A stretch of 64,000 nt of DNA from Cristatella mucedo (lineage: Eukaryota; Bryozoa; Phylactolaemata; Cristatellidae), in assembly GCA_009760855.2 (NCBI GenBank), contig WPIO01000007.1, positions 168,501-232,500 on the forward strand. The letters run 5' to 3'. The notes under the pieces were generated by a model. That model did no database searches. It saw nothing but the letters and a program-made list of their open reading frames with translations, and was not told the DNA's origin. The translations under genes were made by a program, and so were the position numbers. Numbering within the stretch: the stretch's first letter is position 1; every line of letters begins with the position of its first letter. This document shows positions 50,816-63,108 of the stretch, piece after piece.

Positions 50816-53800
50816 CTGTAACAAAAACGGGGGAGCTAATCGTCGAACACTGATAAAGAGGCATAATTAGGCTGGCCCATGACAAAAATGCATAATTAGG
50901 CTGGTCAATATGACCAAGTGCTTCGGTACTCTCAGTGGAATGCACAGAAGGCAGGGCACGGACGTGCACCGCGCACACCCCTGAAAATGGTTACGTACTC
51001 AAAGGTATCAATAAAAAAAAGTAACATGCTATTGACGGCAATAGATAGTTAATTGCCAGCACTTACCGATAACGAATATTGTACATAGGTATGCCCAAGT
51101 TTGTTTTGTATGGGCTACCAAAAAACACTTTTTTCATGGATTAAATGAGCTTCAAAAACGATTTGGGTCTGAGCTTACTGATTGGCACGTAATACGTACT
51201 GCATCAGTGTGATTTTTCTCTAGCGTAACTTGGGATGCGCTCTTGGCTCGAAAGTAATGCCTAAAATAGCAGGGTTCATTATTCTCTGATCCTGGTCAAA
51301 TGGCGGAACAACGGCCATAGGATTTAGCCGCAAGACCCTTCAGTCCAACAGGGTGGGTGAGTCGTAATGGCTCACTAGGTAAAACGGTTGCTTTTCACGA
51401 CCTCGGCCCCGAGGTCATGAGTTCGAATCCTGCGGTGGGCGATCCTTTATCGCCACTGCAAGCGGTGGTGATAGCCGTATAGACTCTTCTGTCGCTATAC
51501 AAAAGGAGGCTGCTGAATCAGCTAGTATTTATTTATTCATTTAGGGTGCTGTCAACACGTCACGCACCTTTGACGAGGCATTACTTATGTTGAAAAAGAA
51601 GAATGTGCTCGAAGACTTGGAAATACTCTCATGTTGTACTGTGCACTTCAACAAGCATAAACCCTACCTGAAGTTAATTTCGCCCATGAACAAGTATCCA
51701 CTAGTAGCCTTTGCAAAATGGCATAACAAGGCAATCACTTCATATTTGGCCAACGATCTAGTCAACTGCCAAGGCCCATGCTTAACTAGGGCATGACTTC
51801 TTAGCTTCAATGAAATGGCTTAACAGTGAACATGGCAGAAGTTTTGCATTATCAAATTGCTTTAGAAGAAACATATTTCAAACGTCACGTGCACACATCC
51901 AAGCAGCTGGTGGAAATTAGACCTCGGCGACAGCATACCGCTCTGACCCTGAAACAGTAGTGTCTGACCCTGAAATAGTAGTAGCTGCCTTGTATGGCCA
52001 AATGGCAGTGCCAGCAAAGGTTTGCACAAACGATTGTCGTCGTGATAAGCAGCAACCAAAATGCAATTTGAATTTCTCAGTAAAACGTGGATTTTAGCCT
52101 AAGGCATAAAAATGGTCGACCGACTATCATGACCAGTGGAGTTTCGATCTCTGCAAATGTGTGCATGAATGTATGTACACATCTATGTACACATCTATGT
52201 ATACATTGTATGTCCCTAACTCCACAAAGCCACAAAAACTAAGTGAATGTGAACTGGAGTTTTCAATGGCACACTTGAAGCCTAAGCAGCTTTTGCTAAA
52301 CATACGGTCGTCACCTCAGGTCACGATGGGAAAATTATGAGCATAGCGAAGTAAGGAGAACGGTAAAGAAAATGGGTAGCACAGAAGTAGCTCTGTACGA
52401 CTGCTGAGAAGAATGAGCTAGAGTCGGCATCACGGAGCGGGAAGGAAGGGGAAGATGCCGTTGCACAAGAATCGTGGAAACGAGCTCCACAGACTAGTAC
52501 CAGCAGAGCAGAAGCTTCTTTTGCCAACGGTTTTCAAGAGGAGAGTTCATGCATCGTCCTTGGGGACATAAGGAGCCTGAGACAAGGATGCTGTAGTTAA
52601 GCTAGGCATCCGAGGGCCGTGGCAGGCCTTGTGGGTCAAAGAAAGAATTTCACTTTATATCTCCTCTAAACAACCAGGAATCGGCTCCTTTGGCAAAGGA
52701 GCCGCGAGACTGAATTGCTTGGATTTATTAGTCAACCTGGTTGCCTAGCTAAGCAGTTGAGCAATACGCACGAGCACAGCATAGCATTACGCATTAAAGA
52801 AATATGAGCATGGACATACAAAAAATCCAAGGTGATCACCTCTTCAACTTCTTCGTCTTCATACTCTTCTTCCTCATCCTCGTCATCGCCCTCCTCTTCG
52901 GCTTCTTTCTTCTTTTTGCTCTCGTTAGCATCTGCTGCTTCTTCATCTTCACTTTGCTGTTCATCTGTCTTGTCCAAGTCCTAGCACAGAGCAAGAGAAA
53001 AACTGGTGATTACAATAGAAAAGCTTTTGATTACTTTAACTAACAGGTAACGGCTGCTCGATGCATGACTACAGGTTTTACATTACCTGCGATACTAAGG
53101 AAATACTTATTGCAAGAGAGACCTGAGTTTCAAAATCCACAAGGACCCAGCGATGACATAATAGCCTGCAGAACAACGATATCATATTTGGACAAGGGCC
53201 TAAAAGTGGCTTCGGATCCCACCTCCGTGTCCTATGCAGGTGTACTGAAGCAAGCAGTAGTTCGAAAGGTACACCCACATCACTGCATACAAAATGAAGC
53301 ATTTCAACCATGGCAGAAAGCACGGCAGTACAAAGCACATAGATAGATGACTGGCGTTGATCTTGATTTAAGATAAAAATTTTGAAGCAGCACCCTGGCA
53401 CCTTTCAGGAAAAGACATTTGGTAGCAACCGAAATCCGAGTGTATCCACACTCTATCACAGCCAGCTGTCAATTAACAATAACATCACTGAGGCAATCTC
53501 GTGCACAAAGAGACTGCTTGAGTCTAAATAGAAACATCAAAACGTAGAAAATAAGAAATATCCACTATATATAAAACGATTGATGGCCGTCTGCAAGGAG
53601 ACTGCGAGCAGAAAATGTTTGAGTCTAGGGGGAGTGGTAGAATGACCTCTGGTTTGCCTGGCCAGTGCTCTGCTGATTGAGCTATCAAAACTGTTTCTCA
53701 TCTTCCTCTCATCAGGGTAGACAGACCACTACACTGCTATTAATGAGATGGAAACCTAAAGTCTGCCCCATAATACCATCATCAAACCTCAAGGTCGGCA

Positions 53801-56800
53801 CAACACATTCTCGCGATAACGTTAATTTCCTTTAGCACAGCCCAATCCTGCTCGACGAACACCGAAAAGACAAAGTGGTATCTCAGTGGCTAGCCAACAA
53901 AATATATTTCTTTCAGAGCAAAACTAAATGCCAAGAGCTGCAACTAATATTCAAGCTATCAGACCGTATAAATGTTCGTAAGCATATAGCTATGCCAGAT
54001 ACCCCTCCCCCTGTTGCAAGAGTTTACCGACTCAAAGGATTAAACCAGTCTTGACCCTCAGTAAAACACAAGCAACAGGAAGCAGGTAGCACGTGAGGTG
54101 GTGCTTTGGTGTCATTAAGATGCATCAGAAATATCACTGCAATGAATTGCAAGACTTGGCTACACACAGAAAGTCTTGGCACGTCGATGCTACCGCTGAC
54201 AAAAAAAAGAACAGCATGTTTGTAAACTACAATGCAACCAAAGGCCATCTGTTGTTGCACTGGGCACCGCAAAAGAGTTTCACCTCCAGTGGAGAGCGAT
54301 CCAGTAATCCCCGAGTTACCATTGCTGTGCTATAACAATTGAGCTACCAAAACTCCTTTAACACAGTGGTGCTAAACAAAGGGCTTTAAAGCCTCAGCAT
54401 TAAATTTCTTGTCATTTGTTCGAGCCGAAGCTAGCTTTACTAAATGCGTAAATTCGTATGCTAATAATTCCAATTCTTTGGTGCCAAGCAGCAACAATTG
54501 TGCCTGCTATGGTCGGCGACGGCCTGCCAGTGAATCAGCTGCACGACTTATGCAAGTTCCGGCAAGCAGGGAAAACCGCAAGTGGCACAATGCATTTATA
54601 TTTAGAAAATATAATTTAATGCAACTAATAAAAAGGCTATACCTTAAGAAAGCACGATGTGAATGACCCTATTTTGGGCATTCGTGATGCACGTGTAACA
54701 AATAATGATTAAATATTTTACTGATTGTATACTGGTAACAAGAGCTTAAGGTCACGTATCAATTCAGCTGCTCATGGGTTGCCAAGGACCCTGTGTTAGG
54801 TGCCAAATGGATGATGGTCCCGATAGCTCAATCGATAATCAACTGAATCGGTACTGTGGCGATTTTGGGCGATTCCCCACTGAAGGCAAAGTTTTCACAG
54901 GACTTTTAAAAGTTTTTTCATTTAGAGAGCCTCGGTCACTCAGCATTTTGAAGAAATATGGCCTCATTCACAGACAAGGATGCATAGTGCTGACCTTGTG
55001 CCTAGCCTGACACTTTTGGAGCACCCTGCATGTTGCCGTCTTGCCTCGAGAACCATTCTCACGGTCCTGATAAGATCTTTGAGGATCATTTTAAAAGAAG
55101 CTACTGCAGCTTTTTCTGGGTTAAGAGAGTAAGCTCCATATGGCGTGAAAGATCTAATAAATATTAAAATCAGAAGTGACCATGTTCCTGATTCTGAGAA
55201 AGACATGGCTCTAACGGCATAGATCCTTAAAGCAGCAGTGCAAGTAGCAAGCTCACAAAAACAAATATGCAGCAAAAGTGGGCAACTTGAAAGTGTTACG
55301 TGATGTAAGTCTTCGTTGGCACACCTTAATGGCATCCAGTGTCGCCACATCAGCTAGCTTGCGTTTCTTCCGTGCTGCACCACCACCACCACTGGCATCA
55401 GCCTTTAGGACTTTCTTCCTCTTTTTTAATGGCTTCAGTTCCTGCGGCAACCGAGTCCAGTCTGGCAGAACAAAACGGTCTGATTAAAGTCTGCAAACGG
55501 GACACCTGCTCAAAACTAAACGCAATAGAAAGCCATTGTAGCACAATCAGAAGCATTGAGCTAACAGCCAAAATAAAAATTAGAGCAAATCTGTTGCCAT
55601 GATTCATAGCAAACTTGTGCATTATCCCACTATTTCTCATCTTAGAAAGGCATCACACTACAAGCCTGCTCAATGGTATTTGTTTCAGCGCAGTACTACG
55701 TCAAGGCAGCCACAAAAGCCGTGTTTCAAGCACACTGCTTCGGACACGGCGTCCTTTTCGCTAGTCAACTGCAATCCTACCAGACAGACAAAACAAATTT
55801 TGCAAGATCAAGAATTGACTGCTCGACAAAACCAAGCGCTTTTACCCTCTAAGAAGGCGAGTGTCACTGACAAGTTTTCTTTTAGCTTTGTTCCACTTTT
55901 TTGCTTGATTCCATTCCATTCCATGTCACGCGATGGCCAGGTGCCATCAACCATGCTCACCTCTTATTGAGTTCCTTGGGGTCTGAGCTTGGTTCACTGC
56001 TGTTCTCCAGACAACCAGTGCCTCGCCAGCAGGTAACTCTAACTCAATGGGTTGGCTATCTCTGCTAGGCAGACGACATCTACATGTATTAATATTTCGG
56101 GCCATCCATTTCAGCTTCGGTGGCTAAAGACTACACACACTACTGTCCCAAACCCAGCTACCCTGGATGACGGCCAACTTTCTTTAAACTGACGACTATC
56201 AAACTGACTCATAGGAAAAGATCAACATAAGTCAAGGTCGGCTGATTAAACAGCCTCGTTTATACATCGGCATAAAATTGTCGGCAAGTTCTCAGAAGCT
56301 AGGACATGCTGAAATGTAACGCCTGCATTGAAAGCACTCAGCCTAACCCTGGCAAATTCTTGCCCTGAAACCTTGAAAACAAAATGTAAGGCTAAAGTCT
56401 GAATCCAATTGTCACGAGTCTAGCCGACCTTTGATGGGAGGGGGTTACCTAGCAAGCAGCAAAGAAACTCAACAATGGCAACTGGGCAGGTCTTTCCTGA
56501 CAGCATCTCTTCGTCGGCTGCCAAAAGAGAGTTTTAGCCGAGGCTCATTTCCGCATTCGAAATAAGGCTTCTTTATCCTAAGCTCGGCGTGTGGTCTGTG
56601 GTGCTACAAACAATCTTGCACCATTACCGAGTCTTATTCTTGGCTGGATAAAACGGAATGCCAAAATACATGGCAATGGCTACAGAATCAGTTCTGTGCT
56701 ACTAGTTCTATGTTTAAGCGGTCGTGTGTTTTAGGGTTTTTTGAACACGCTAAGAAAAAATCGATTCTGGCTGTGCATGAATACATTCACAATCCTTCTC

Positions 56801-59800
56801 AAAAGTTTAGTTCAACCACTACAAAAGCAAGATTTGGTGAAACGGAGCAGGAGATCCAAGCGCAGCCACAGGATCCAGTAAACCGTGACGCAGTGAAGCA
56901 GTCAAAGTGGAATTGCTGTTGCTTGTAGTTAATGCATTCCGTGTCAAAATTGCAAAAATCCCATAAAAGTGGCCTTTTGAAGGACTGGCAAGCTCGCGAT
57001 TTTTGGCATTTTGCTCGGAGCGAGCTTTTGTATGTCGACGCAGATACTGGGCATGAAGGGAAGGTTTTCCCTTAGTTTACTCAGAATGTTTTCCCTTACT
57101 GCCAACAGAGGGCCAGCTCGCTTTGGTGCCTAGTCCAACATGCCTAGGACGTCACCGCTTGACAGCACCACGAAAGTACGAGTGCAGGTCTTGCATGAAA
57201 TGGGCCAAAGCAACCGGGAAGTGGTACGGACTCTTAAAATCAGCTAAAGAGTGGTGAGCTACAATCTCGTAAAGCTTAACACCCACGGAAGTATGACTAG
57301 CAGACCGTGCTCCAGTAGGCCAAGGACGACGACCCGGCAGGACGACCTTCACCTGAATATGCTGGCTCTTCCGTGAGGGAAGGCATCACTCCGGGAGCTG
57401 TCTCAGTCGCTGGCGTCCAAAACTAGTGCAGTCATAAGCGTACAGACAGTGCGCCGGGGGGGGGGGGCGTTCCAGGCATAGCATATTGACAAAGGTCGCC
57501 TAGCGCAAGCCTTTGCTTACCCAGCAACACAGAAGAGATCGTCTCAGATGGACCCGGCAACATGCACACTACACGGCAGATGGCTGGGGTCAAGTTTTAT
57601 GGACCGAAGAGTCGAATTTCATGCTTTTTTATTACAGCAAACAAGAGAACACACATAAGTCAGTGAAAAGATGAGAAGTATCACCTACTGTCTTCTGCCA
57701 AGAGTGAAATTTAGTGGCAGAAGAGTCATGGTTTAGAGTTTTTACAGCTACTCCAGTTTTGGAAAGCTGCACAGTATTTAGGGACTTGTGGATCTGCACA
57801 TGTACCTCGATCTGAATGCTGGGGTTCCAAGTGCTAGAGCTCTTCCGGGGAAAGCATAAGCAAAAGCTGCTAAAAGGTTCCTCACTGAAGTAGCTGTAAA
57901 GAGTCGTGAGTAGGCTGAGTTAGTTGTCTGACCTTGATGCCATTGAGCACATTTGGGATAGATTGGAGTGTTGTCAAATGCAGTATCTGCTATGACTCCG
58001 TAAGAGCTGCTCAGCTGGCAGCAGTATTACCAGGTAATATTACCCCAGAGACTTGTAAGAGGTTTGTGGACACTATGCCCTGATATACAAGAGATATTAT
58101 TAAAAACCATAGAGACCTGAGTTCCTATCAATTATTTGCCCTGAAAGTAAATATCTCCACTGGTGCAAGATATGAAGCATGCATGCGGTAAATAGTGTGC
58201 GAAATTGATGAATTCTTCGGTGTGCTTATTTGAAAGCCATGAGCCGGCACCAGTTTGGCATCGTCAAACTGGGTGGAAGACTTTTGAGAAGGAGTTTATG
58301 TACACACAGCCATAAAAAATGCGCACGAATGCCCGACCTGCCGATTATACCGATTTTGAGACTGAGATCCAAAAGCAAACAGTAGCTAATAAAAAACGTA
58401 TTCACTTGTCTAGCGCCTTAAAAGGATTTGATCTCTATCCACGAGCTTTACAAACGCCCCGAGGCTCGAGCTCGCGACTTTGGTCGCTAGAGGCAAGCAC
58501 CTTACCCCGCGATCAAACCAGATTAGCATAGCCTCTGCTGCTTTTTGTTATCATCATCCTTTTCTAACCAAGGCTCTCCACAACTTTGTTATTGATGCTT
58601 TGCCTTTATTGGCTTTATCAGTTTGCATCACCGGCTTGGCCAACATGAGATCTCCTGTGCCTTATTTTAGACAGGCAGAGTTTGCTTAAAATGGGTGCGC
58701 ATAACAAAATTGCTCTAGACTTTGCTGACTTGTTGGTATAAGATATAACAAAAGTTCTAAAGTACATAGCATTGCTTTTACAGCCTCCGAGTTACTGACA
58801 TGTTAAGAACGTGCAAACTGGAAGTAAAATTTGAGGAACTGCCTTCGGTATTCCGAAAATGACACAAACCTTAAAACCTAGCCCTACAGATGACTTCGTG
58901 TTCTTGTCCCTCCCCCTCGCACGCACGCACGCACACACACACAGATTTAGTATCCATCGATACGGCAATTGCCGAATCAGAATATACCCTACCCCGATTT
59001 CCTGGATAGTATCTAATTACTCTCTTGAGTTGTTTCCCAGGTGAAAGCTATGTGTGTACACTTCACCATAGGTCTCGGGTTTGAATCCTACAGCAGGCAA
59101 TCCTTTATTGCCGCAGGTAATAGCACTAAGGATCGTCTGCTGCTACACACAAAAAAGATGATGAACAAGCCAAAGTTTAGCCTTTGCTTAATTTAGGTTT
59201 TGATAACTCTTAGGACAATCGGTCCAACTTTTAGATTTATTCTTCGACAGGAGTGAATGTACATACTGCAATGTACCTTTACTGGCAAGTAGCTTTGCCT
59301 GTCTAGATGCCATATAAATCGTGCCCGTGCTGGTATGAGCCCCAAAAGAATAAATATCAATGCACACCCTGCATATAATTAAAAAATATATAATTCATTT
59401 ATATAGCACCCTAAGAGAACTTGTTCTCTATTCAGGCGCTTCACATATGCCTCGGTGCTCGAGCCCACGACCCCAGTCAGATCTTGGTCAGGGCGAGAGC
59501 ACCTAAACCGCTAGACCAAACCAGCTCTCTGCAGCATGAATGCTTGCCGAGCAGAAGCGAATGCTATGTCGGTAGCCGTTATCCCAGTAACACAATACTC
59601 AGCCGGTTCGGCTTCCCACGGCACATGTTACACGGCAAACGTTACTTCCCACGGCACACGGCACCTTGTTGGCAAATAAAATAGCCGAAAAGGCGCACGA
59701 ATGGTGGCTCTGAGCGCGACTCATCCTGAGCGAAAAGCTCCCCCAAGTCTTGAGCTCTCACAATCAGCGCGCGCTCATCGTGTACACATTGCCTAGCTGC

Positions 59801-62581
59801 CGATCCCAGCTGCTCTTTTCCCATCTATTTAATTCACTTCTCACTTAACCTGTTTCAGCTGAGCTAATTTACCTTTCCTTTGTCGTGCTGGATGTACTGC
59901 CTAAGCCTTTGGATGCACACCAAAAGCCACACAGACTTCAACCTGCTGTGGACAGCATGATAGCATGCAATGTAATGTTATGTAGTGTATCTGTGTCTGC
60001 AACTCCACAAAGCCACAAAGACTATGTGGGGGGTATGCATGAGAGTTTTCTACAGTGCACTCAAAGCGTGAGCAACTTTCGGTACATATGACACTTGTTC
60101 ACAGTTCTCACGGTCTGCCGGTGCTATAACAACCATTCGAAACGGCTATTGGGTCGAATGCAGGAGTCGCTTCCGAGCAGCAAAAACGGCTCACTCGTAG
60201 ATTTTTCAAAACCGGCAGGAAAAACAAGACTGCAGCATGCACCAGTTGTTACTAATAAAACTAGGATATTTGAGGTTACAACTTCATTTCCCAGGGTGCT
60301 TGGATGGTTCAGACCAGCACTGCATAAATAATGTATGCACGTGACTCACACACAGGTACGGGTACACACTAAATATACGGTGCAGGTACGAAAAACGCAT
60401 GCACATCTAAAATGTATAAAGTCAATAGGAAAACCTAAAATTCTCCACTTTTGTTTCCTTACGATATACATAAAGTCCTGTAGAAACAGTTCTACTTTCT
60501 CCTTTGTTGGCGGCAGAAAACGAAAACCAATAGCAATATGCAGGCATTAAAAAGAATGGGTTGAGATTATGCTATGGAAGAAACCAGCAGTGTTGATTTT
60601 TTCGAAAAAGCATACTTGGCACATCTAGAATATCTTAGTGCACATTTTTTATGGCACTAAAACACATTACCCGTAGAAAATGCAAGTGTCATGGAGCCAG
60701 ACGCTTAAAAAATCAACAAAACATTCTAATTTTGATTGTTTTTCGAATCTATAAGGTAAACCAAGATTACAACTTGCACCAAATGCCAAGTGCAAAAAAT
60801 GCAACTTAAAATATAATTATGCACATGCAGAAGAGCTGGTTCCCTAACGTGATTTTGAATCAATCAAGAACTCAGCTGCATAACTAGTCTGCTACTCATT
60901 ACAGGGCATGCTTGCCAATAAGGACATTGGCCAGTTCTCAGAAGCCTACAATCTCAGCCCAAATGTTTCTCAAGCAAATAATGAATCAACATAACATTTG
61001 CACTCACATAAACAGGAATTGAATACAGCACGCTGTGGTTCAAGGTAGAGTTTCGAGTCCTCCTGTGGTCGCTCCTATATTGACCACTGAAGCGGTGGTG
61101 AGCCCCAAAGGTCCACTATGTAAATGAGACGGTTAAATCAGATCTCCTTATTTGAGGCAGCTGAAGCCTGCGCCAATGCTGCATCACTTTATGGTCCGAT
61201 AGGCTTCGTAAAGCAGCCTTGGCAAGTAGTTTGTCTGTCTTATAATTCCAGCACTGCCCCCCCCCCAGGTTTTCCTTATCCCAATTGTTGGTCGCAAGAG
61301 TATATTCAATCGCGACTGCTTACTTTTGCTCCTTCAATCGAGGCTATATCAAATGTCTCCCTGGCTTAACTGGTAGCATTTGCCCTGCCTTATGTGCTGC
61401 CTTCGCATGTCACAGGCTCCAAGCACCAAGCAATGTGATGCAAAAGAAGCGCACCACTCACACGACCCATACTAAGTGCAGCAAAAAAGTGGACTACGTG
61501 CACAACAACTCACAGCGCATCGGGGCATTTACTAGAGCACCAGGCAGCACATAGGTGCACTTGCTATCCTTTGGTAACAGTAGCTTTAGTAGTCTAAGCC
61601 AAGGGGTAAAGCACTCACGCTTCATAATCCAGATCGTGGGTTTGAGTCATGCAGCAGGCAATTCTGTATTGCCCACTGCAAGCTGCATGGGGATAGCCGA
61701 CGCTGTTAATCAGCTAAACTTGAATTTATGGTCAAAACTAGATAATGCGTCAATGCATACCTGGCCGAAATTCATCACCGGCTTGAGCTAGTTTGTACTT
61801 GTCGGAGTATCGCTCAATATCTCTTTTCTTGACAGCGGCCTTGACAAAATGCGAAGACTCTTGAGCACTACCTCGGAATTCTTGCTTAAGTGCAAGCATA
61901 TAGCTATATTCGCCGCCAACTTCCAGCGGTATGGCTTTGTACTGCAACGGCTAGAAAACATCCACGCAACCTTGCCGTGCTGTGATAAATGAGCAGGCTT
62001 TACTAGGCAGCTTCTTACAACTGACTTGACTTGTTAGCACACAATTAAATCCGAAAAAGCAACCTGGCAGACTGGAATCTCAGCTCTCAGCCCCAGGTAT
62101 ATATTGATTTTCTGTTCAGCCAATTAATCATAAATACATGCACGTTTGTGCACCGCAAAATTAATGGTTCTGTCATCAACAACGCCACTACTGGGAATTT
62201 GTTCACGTGGCGTAAGACAAGCAATCATATGGCCTCCAGCGCCGAAGAGGCTGATGAGACACGATTGCGGCAAAACTGACCAAGCAGAACGTATTCATAC
62301 GCTCTACGCCACGTCGCCGAAAATTTTCCGGATGGTAGAATATAAATGTCGGGCGCTTAACCGTAAATACGTGGAGCCGTTTTAGCTTATGAATGAGCAC
62401 AACAATAAAAATGAATTGGACATGCAAAAGTCAACAATATTGGCTGGAAACTCACCGGATATAATGGAGGTGGCTGATAAATTGCAGTTGGCACGCCTTC
62501 TCCTCGGCCTATACCCAAAGAGTCAAGATTAAAAGAAAGTCCGCGCCCAGCGCCTCCTCGACCGCGGCCGCGTCCTCCCAT
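50726..62581 (-). CDS. POLR3G: RNA polymerase III subunit RPC7 (POLR3G/POLR3GL-like), complete gene
   Basis: RPC7 (yeast C31) belongs to the RPC3/RPC6/RPC7 subcomplex of Pol III, which acts in initiation at tRNA, 5S and other small RNA genes in the nucleus. Five exons on the minus strand (62581-62456, 61950-61761, 55461-55325, 52980-52840, 50815-50726) give 227 codons plus TGA, with consistent phases and GT-AG introns. Vertebrate paralogues are close to 220 aa. The product starts with a glycine/arginine-rich stretch and LSFNLDSLGIGRGE. It then has the YMLALKQEFRG core and RDIERYSDKYK motif, a lysine-rich section, and a strongly acidic tail ending in DYVAEYFDNGE and a terminal tyrosine. All of these are family hallmarks. 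The two vertebrate paralogues arose late, so this is probably the single ancestral gene. Confidence 0.95.
51358..51545 (+). mobile_element. tRNA-derived SINE (SINE-1), best-preserved copy
   Basis: gtcgtaatggctcactaggt (A-box-like), B box gttcgaatcc at 51421-51430, ggtgggcgatcctttatcgc, and an end in ggctgctgaatcagctagta followed by ttatttatt. It lies in RPC7 intron 4. Confidence 0.88.
52180..52700 (-). mobile_element. LINE family B, 3' end
   Basis: A tatgtacacatc repeat tail, then tgtccctaactccacaaagc cacaaaaac and minus-strand coding remnants similar to 3176-3850. It lies in RPC7 intron 4, same strand as the gene. Confidence 0.75.
52840..52980 (-). CDS. POLR3G: RPC7 exon 4 (acidic tail)
   Basis: This is 47 codons, phase 0, after a gctag acceptor. 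The peptide begins DLDKTDEQQSEDEEA and becomes a long run of glutamate and aspartate ending YEDEEVEE, as in vertebrate RPC7. The donor (gtgatc) is weaker than the others, but the following exon confirms it. Confidence 0.9.
53400..55240 (-). other. RPC7 intron 3, nothing else recognised
   Basis: Intronic sequence between exons 4 and 3 (intron 52981-55324). The short plus ORFs at 54093-54335, 54409-54666 and 54774-55010 show no recognisable family. Confidence 0.6.
55325..55461 (-). CDS. POLR3G: RPC7 exon 3 (DW..LP motif and basic segment)
   Basis: The acceptor is ctgccag and the donor gtgtgc, giving 46 codons with the split aspartate. It encodes DWTRLPQELKPLKKRKK, equivalent to the DW..LP.EL motif of RPC7. 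A four-glycine run and RKKRKLADVATLDAIK follow. The two lysine/arginine clusters (residues 118-122 and 136-140) could serve nuclear import. Confidence 0.93.
58400..58530 (-). mobile_element. tRNA-derived SINE with LINE-type 3' tail (SINE-2)
   Basis: It matches 28490-28632: gagctcgagcctcggggcgt on the minus strand, then tagagatcaaatccttttaa ggcgcta tail. Confidence 0.7.
59045..59165 (+). mobile_element. tRNA-derived SINE (SINE-1), partial
   Basis: aggtctcgggtttgaatcct (B box) and gcaggcaatcctttattgcc. The 5' part is lost. Confidence 0.7.
59385..59528 (-). mobile_element. tRNA-derived SINE with LINE-type 3' tail (SINE-2)
   Basis: Plus strand: ttatatagcaccctaagaga acttgttctctattcaggcg, then gctcgagcccacgaccccag and gctagaccaaaccagctc, the reverse of tail, B box and A box. 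Confidence 0.8.
59975..60140 (-). mobile_element. LINE family B, 3' end fragment
   Basis: tgtaatgttatgtagtgtat tail, then ctgcaactccacaaagccac aaagactatgtggg, like the copies at 3.2 and 38.0 kb. Confidence 0.8.
61030..61145 (+). mobile_element. tRNA-derived SINE (SINE-1), diverged
   Basis: gtttcgagtcctcctgtggt cgctcctatattgaccactg and aagcggtggtgagccccaaa preserve the family order. Confidence 0.65.
61590..61730 (+). mobile_element. tRNA-derived SINE (SINE-1)
   Basis: gtctaagccaaggggtaaag, gatcgtgggtttgagtcatg and caggcaattctgtattgccc follow the family order. It lies close to the acceptor-distal side of RPC7 exon 2. Confidence 0.75.
61761..61950 (-). CDS. POLR3G: RPC7 exon 2 (core)
   Basis: The acceptor is ttctag and the donor gtatgc; the exon leaves one base. 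It encodes PLQYKAIPLEVGGEYSYMLA, LKQEFRGSAQESSHFVKAA and KKRDIERYSDKYK, the most conserved part of the family, which contacts the RPC3/RPC6 partners. The 505-bp intron before it is the shortest of the gene. Confidence 0.95.
62456..62581 (-). CDS. POLR3G: RPC7 exon 1 (start)
   Basis: The ATG at 62581 opens 42 codons ending at a gtgagt donor, phase 0. The product starts MGGRGRGRGGAGRGLSFNLD, matching the RPC7 N-terminal GRGRGR and (L)(S/T)FN signature, and ends in a proline-rich segment that continues in the next exon. A short uORF precedes the start. Confidence 0.95.
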
Positions 62582-62583
62582 AG

Positions 62584-62616
62584 CTACGCCACAAGTACTG
62601 CCATGGGCGCCGCCAT
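62584..62616 (-). promoter_or_regulatory. Upstream ORF in the RPC7 leader
   Basis: An ATG at 62616 opens 10 codons (MAAPMAVLVA), with a second in-frame ATG, and ends with TAG at 62586-62584. Two bases separate that stop from the RPC7 start codon. It is in a different frame from the main ORF. If included in the mRNA it would make RPC7 translation depend on leaky scanning or reinitiation. A ttag acceptor-like site just upstream means the leader could be spliced. Confidence 0.5.
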
Positions 62617-62619
62617 ATG

Positions 62620-63100
62620 CACAGAGCCTAACGATGAGAAAGAAGCTTGTTTTCGTACATATACATATTTATAGTTAGTATATCATTAAAAAATTGTTCA
62701 TTTTAAATAAAAACTCAAATATGGATTGTTACTGTTGCTGATTGACATAACTGACCCGATTTTGGGGGTTGGTGGAAGTAGCAGACGTTAAGCAGCTGGC
62801 ATCCCTGGCCGTTTTTCCGAAAGGTCCTCTGTGAGCTCTTCCCGTTCGCTCGTAACGGTGCTAGTCCTGCCGACGCGCGACAAATACTAGTGAGCTTGGG
62901 CCAGTAAACATGGCTAAGAGTCAGAGGTGCTATGTGAATGCACTTAGCCATTCCGACGGTAGCAGAGCTCGGCCGCAATAGAGAGCGCTTTCGCTCTGAG
63001 TAACTGGTCCATACGCGTAGCGTAGAGCAGTCCATTCGGCGGCCACTTATGGCTGTATGTGGCCAGCAGCAGTCATTTCGTACAAACTCTAATAAAAACA
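62620..63100 (-). other. Presumptive upstream/promoter region of the RPC7 gene
   Basis: Sequence 5' of the RPC7 start on the minus strand. A ttag at the edge (about 62629-62632) could be a splice acceptor for a non-coding first exon. No core promoter element is assigned with confidence. The 128-codon minus frame 62715-63101 is not recognised. Confidence 0.35.
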
Positions 63101-63108
63101 TAAAGCGC

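Larger units (their letters stand above)
55462..61760 (-). other. RPC7 intron 2, repeats only
   Basis: A 6.3-kb intron holding SINE-2 copies (58400-58530, 59385-59528), SINE-1 copies (59045-59165, 61030-61145, 61590-61730), a family B LINE end (59975-60140) and a G10 run near 57457. No host coding sequence was recognised. Confidence 0.65.
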
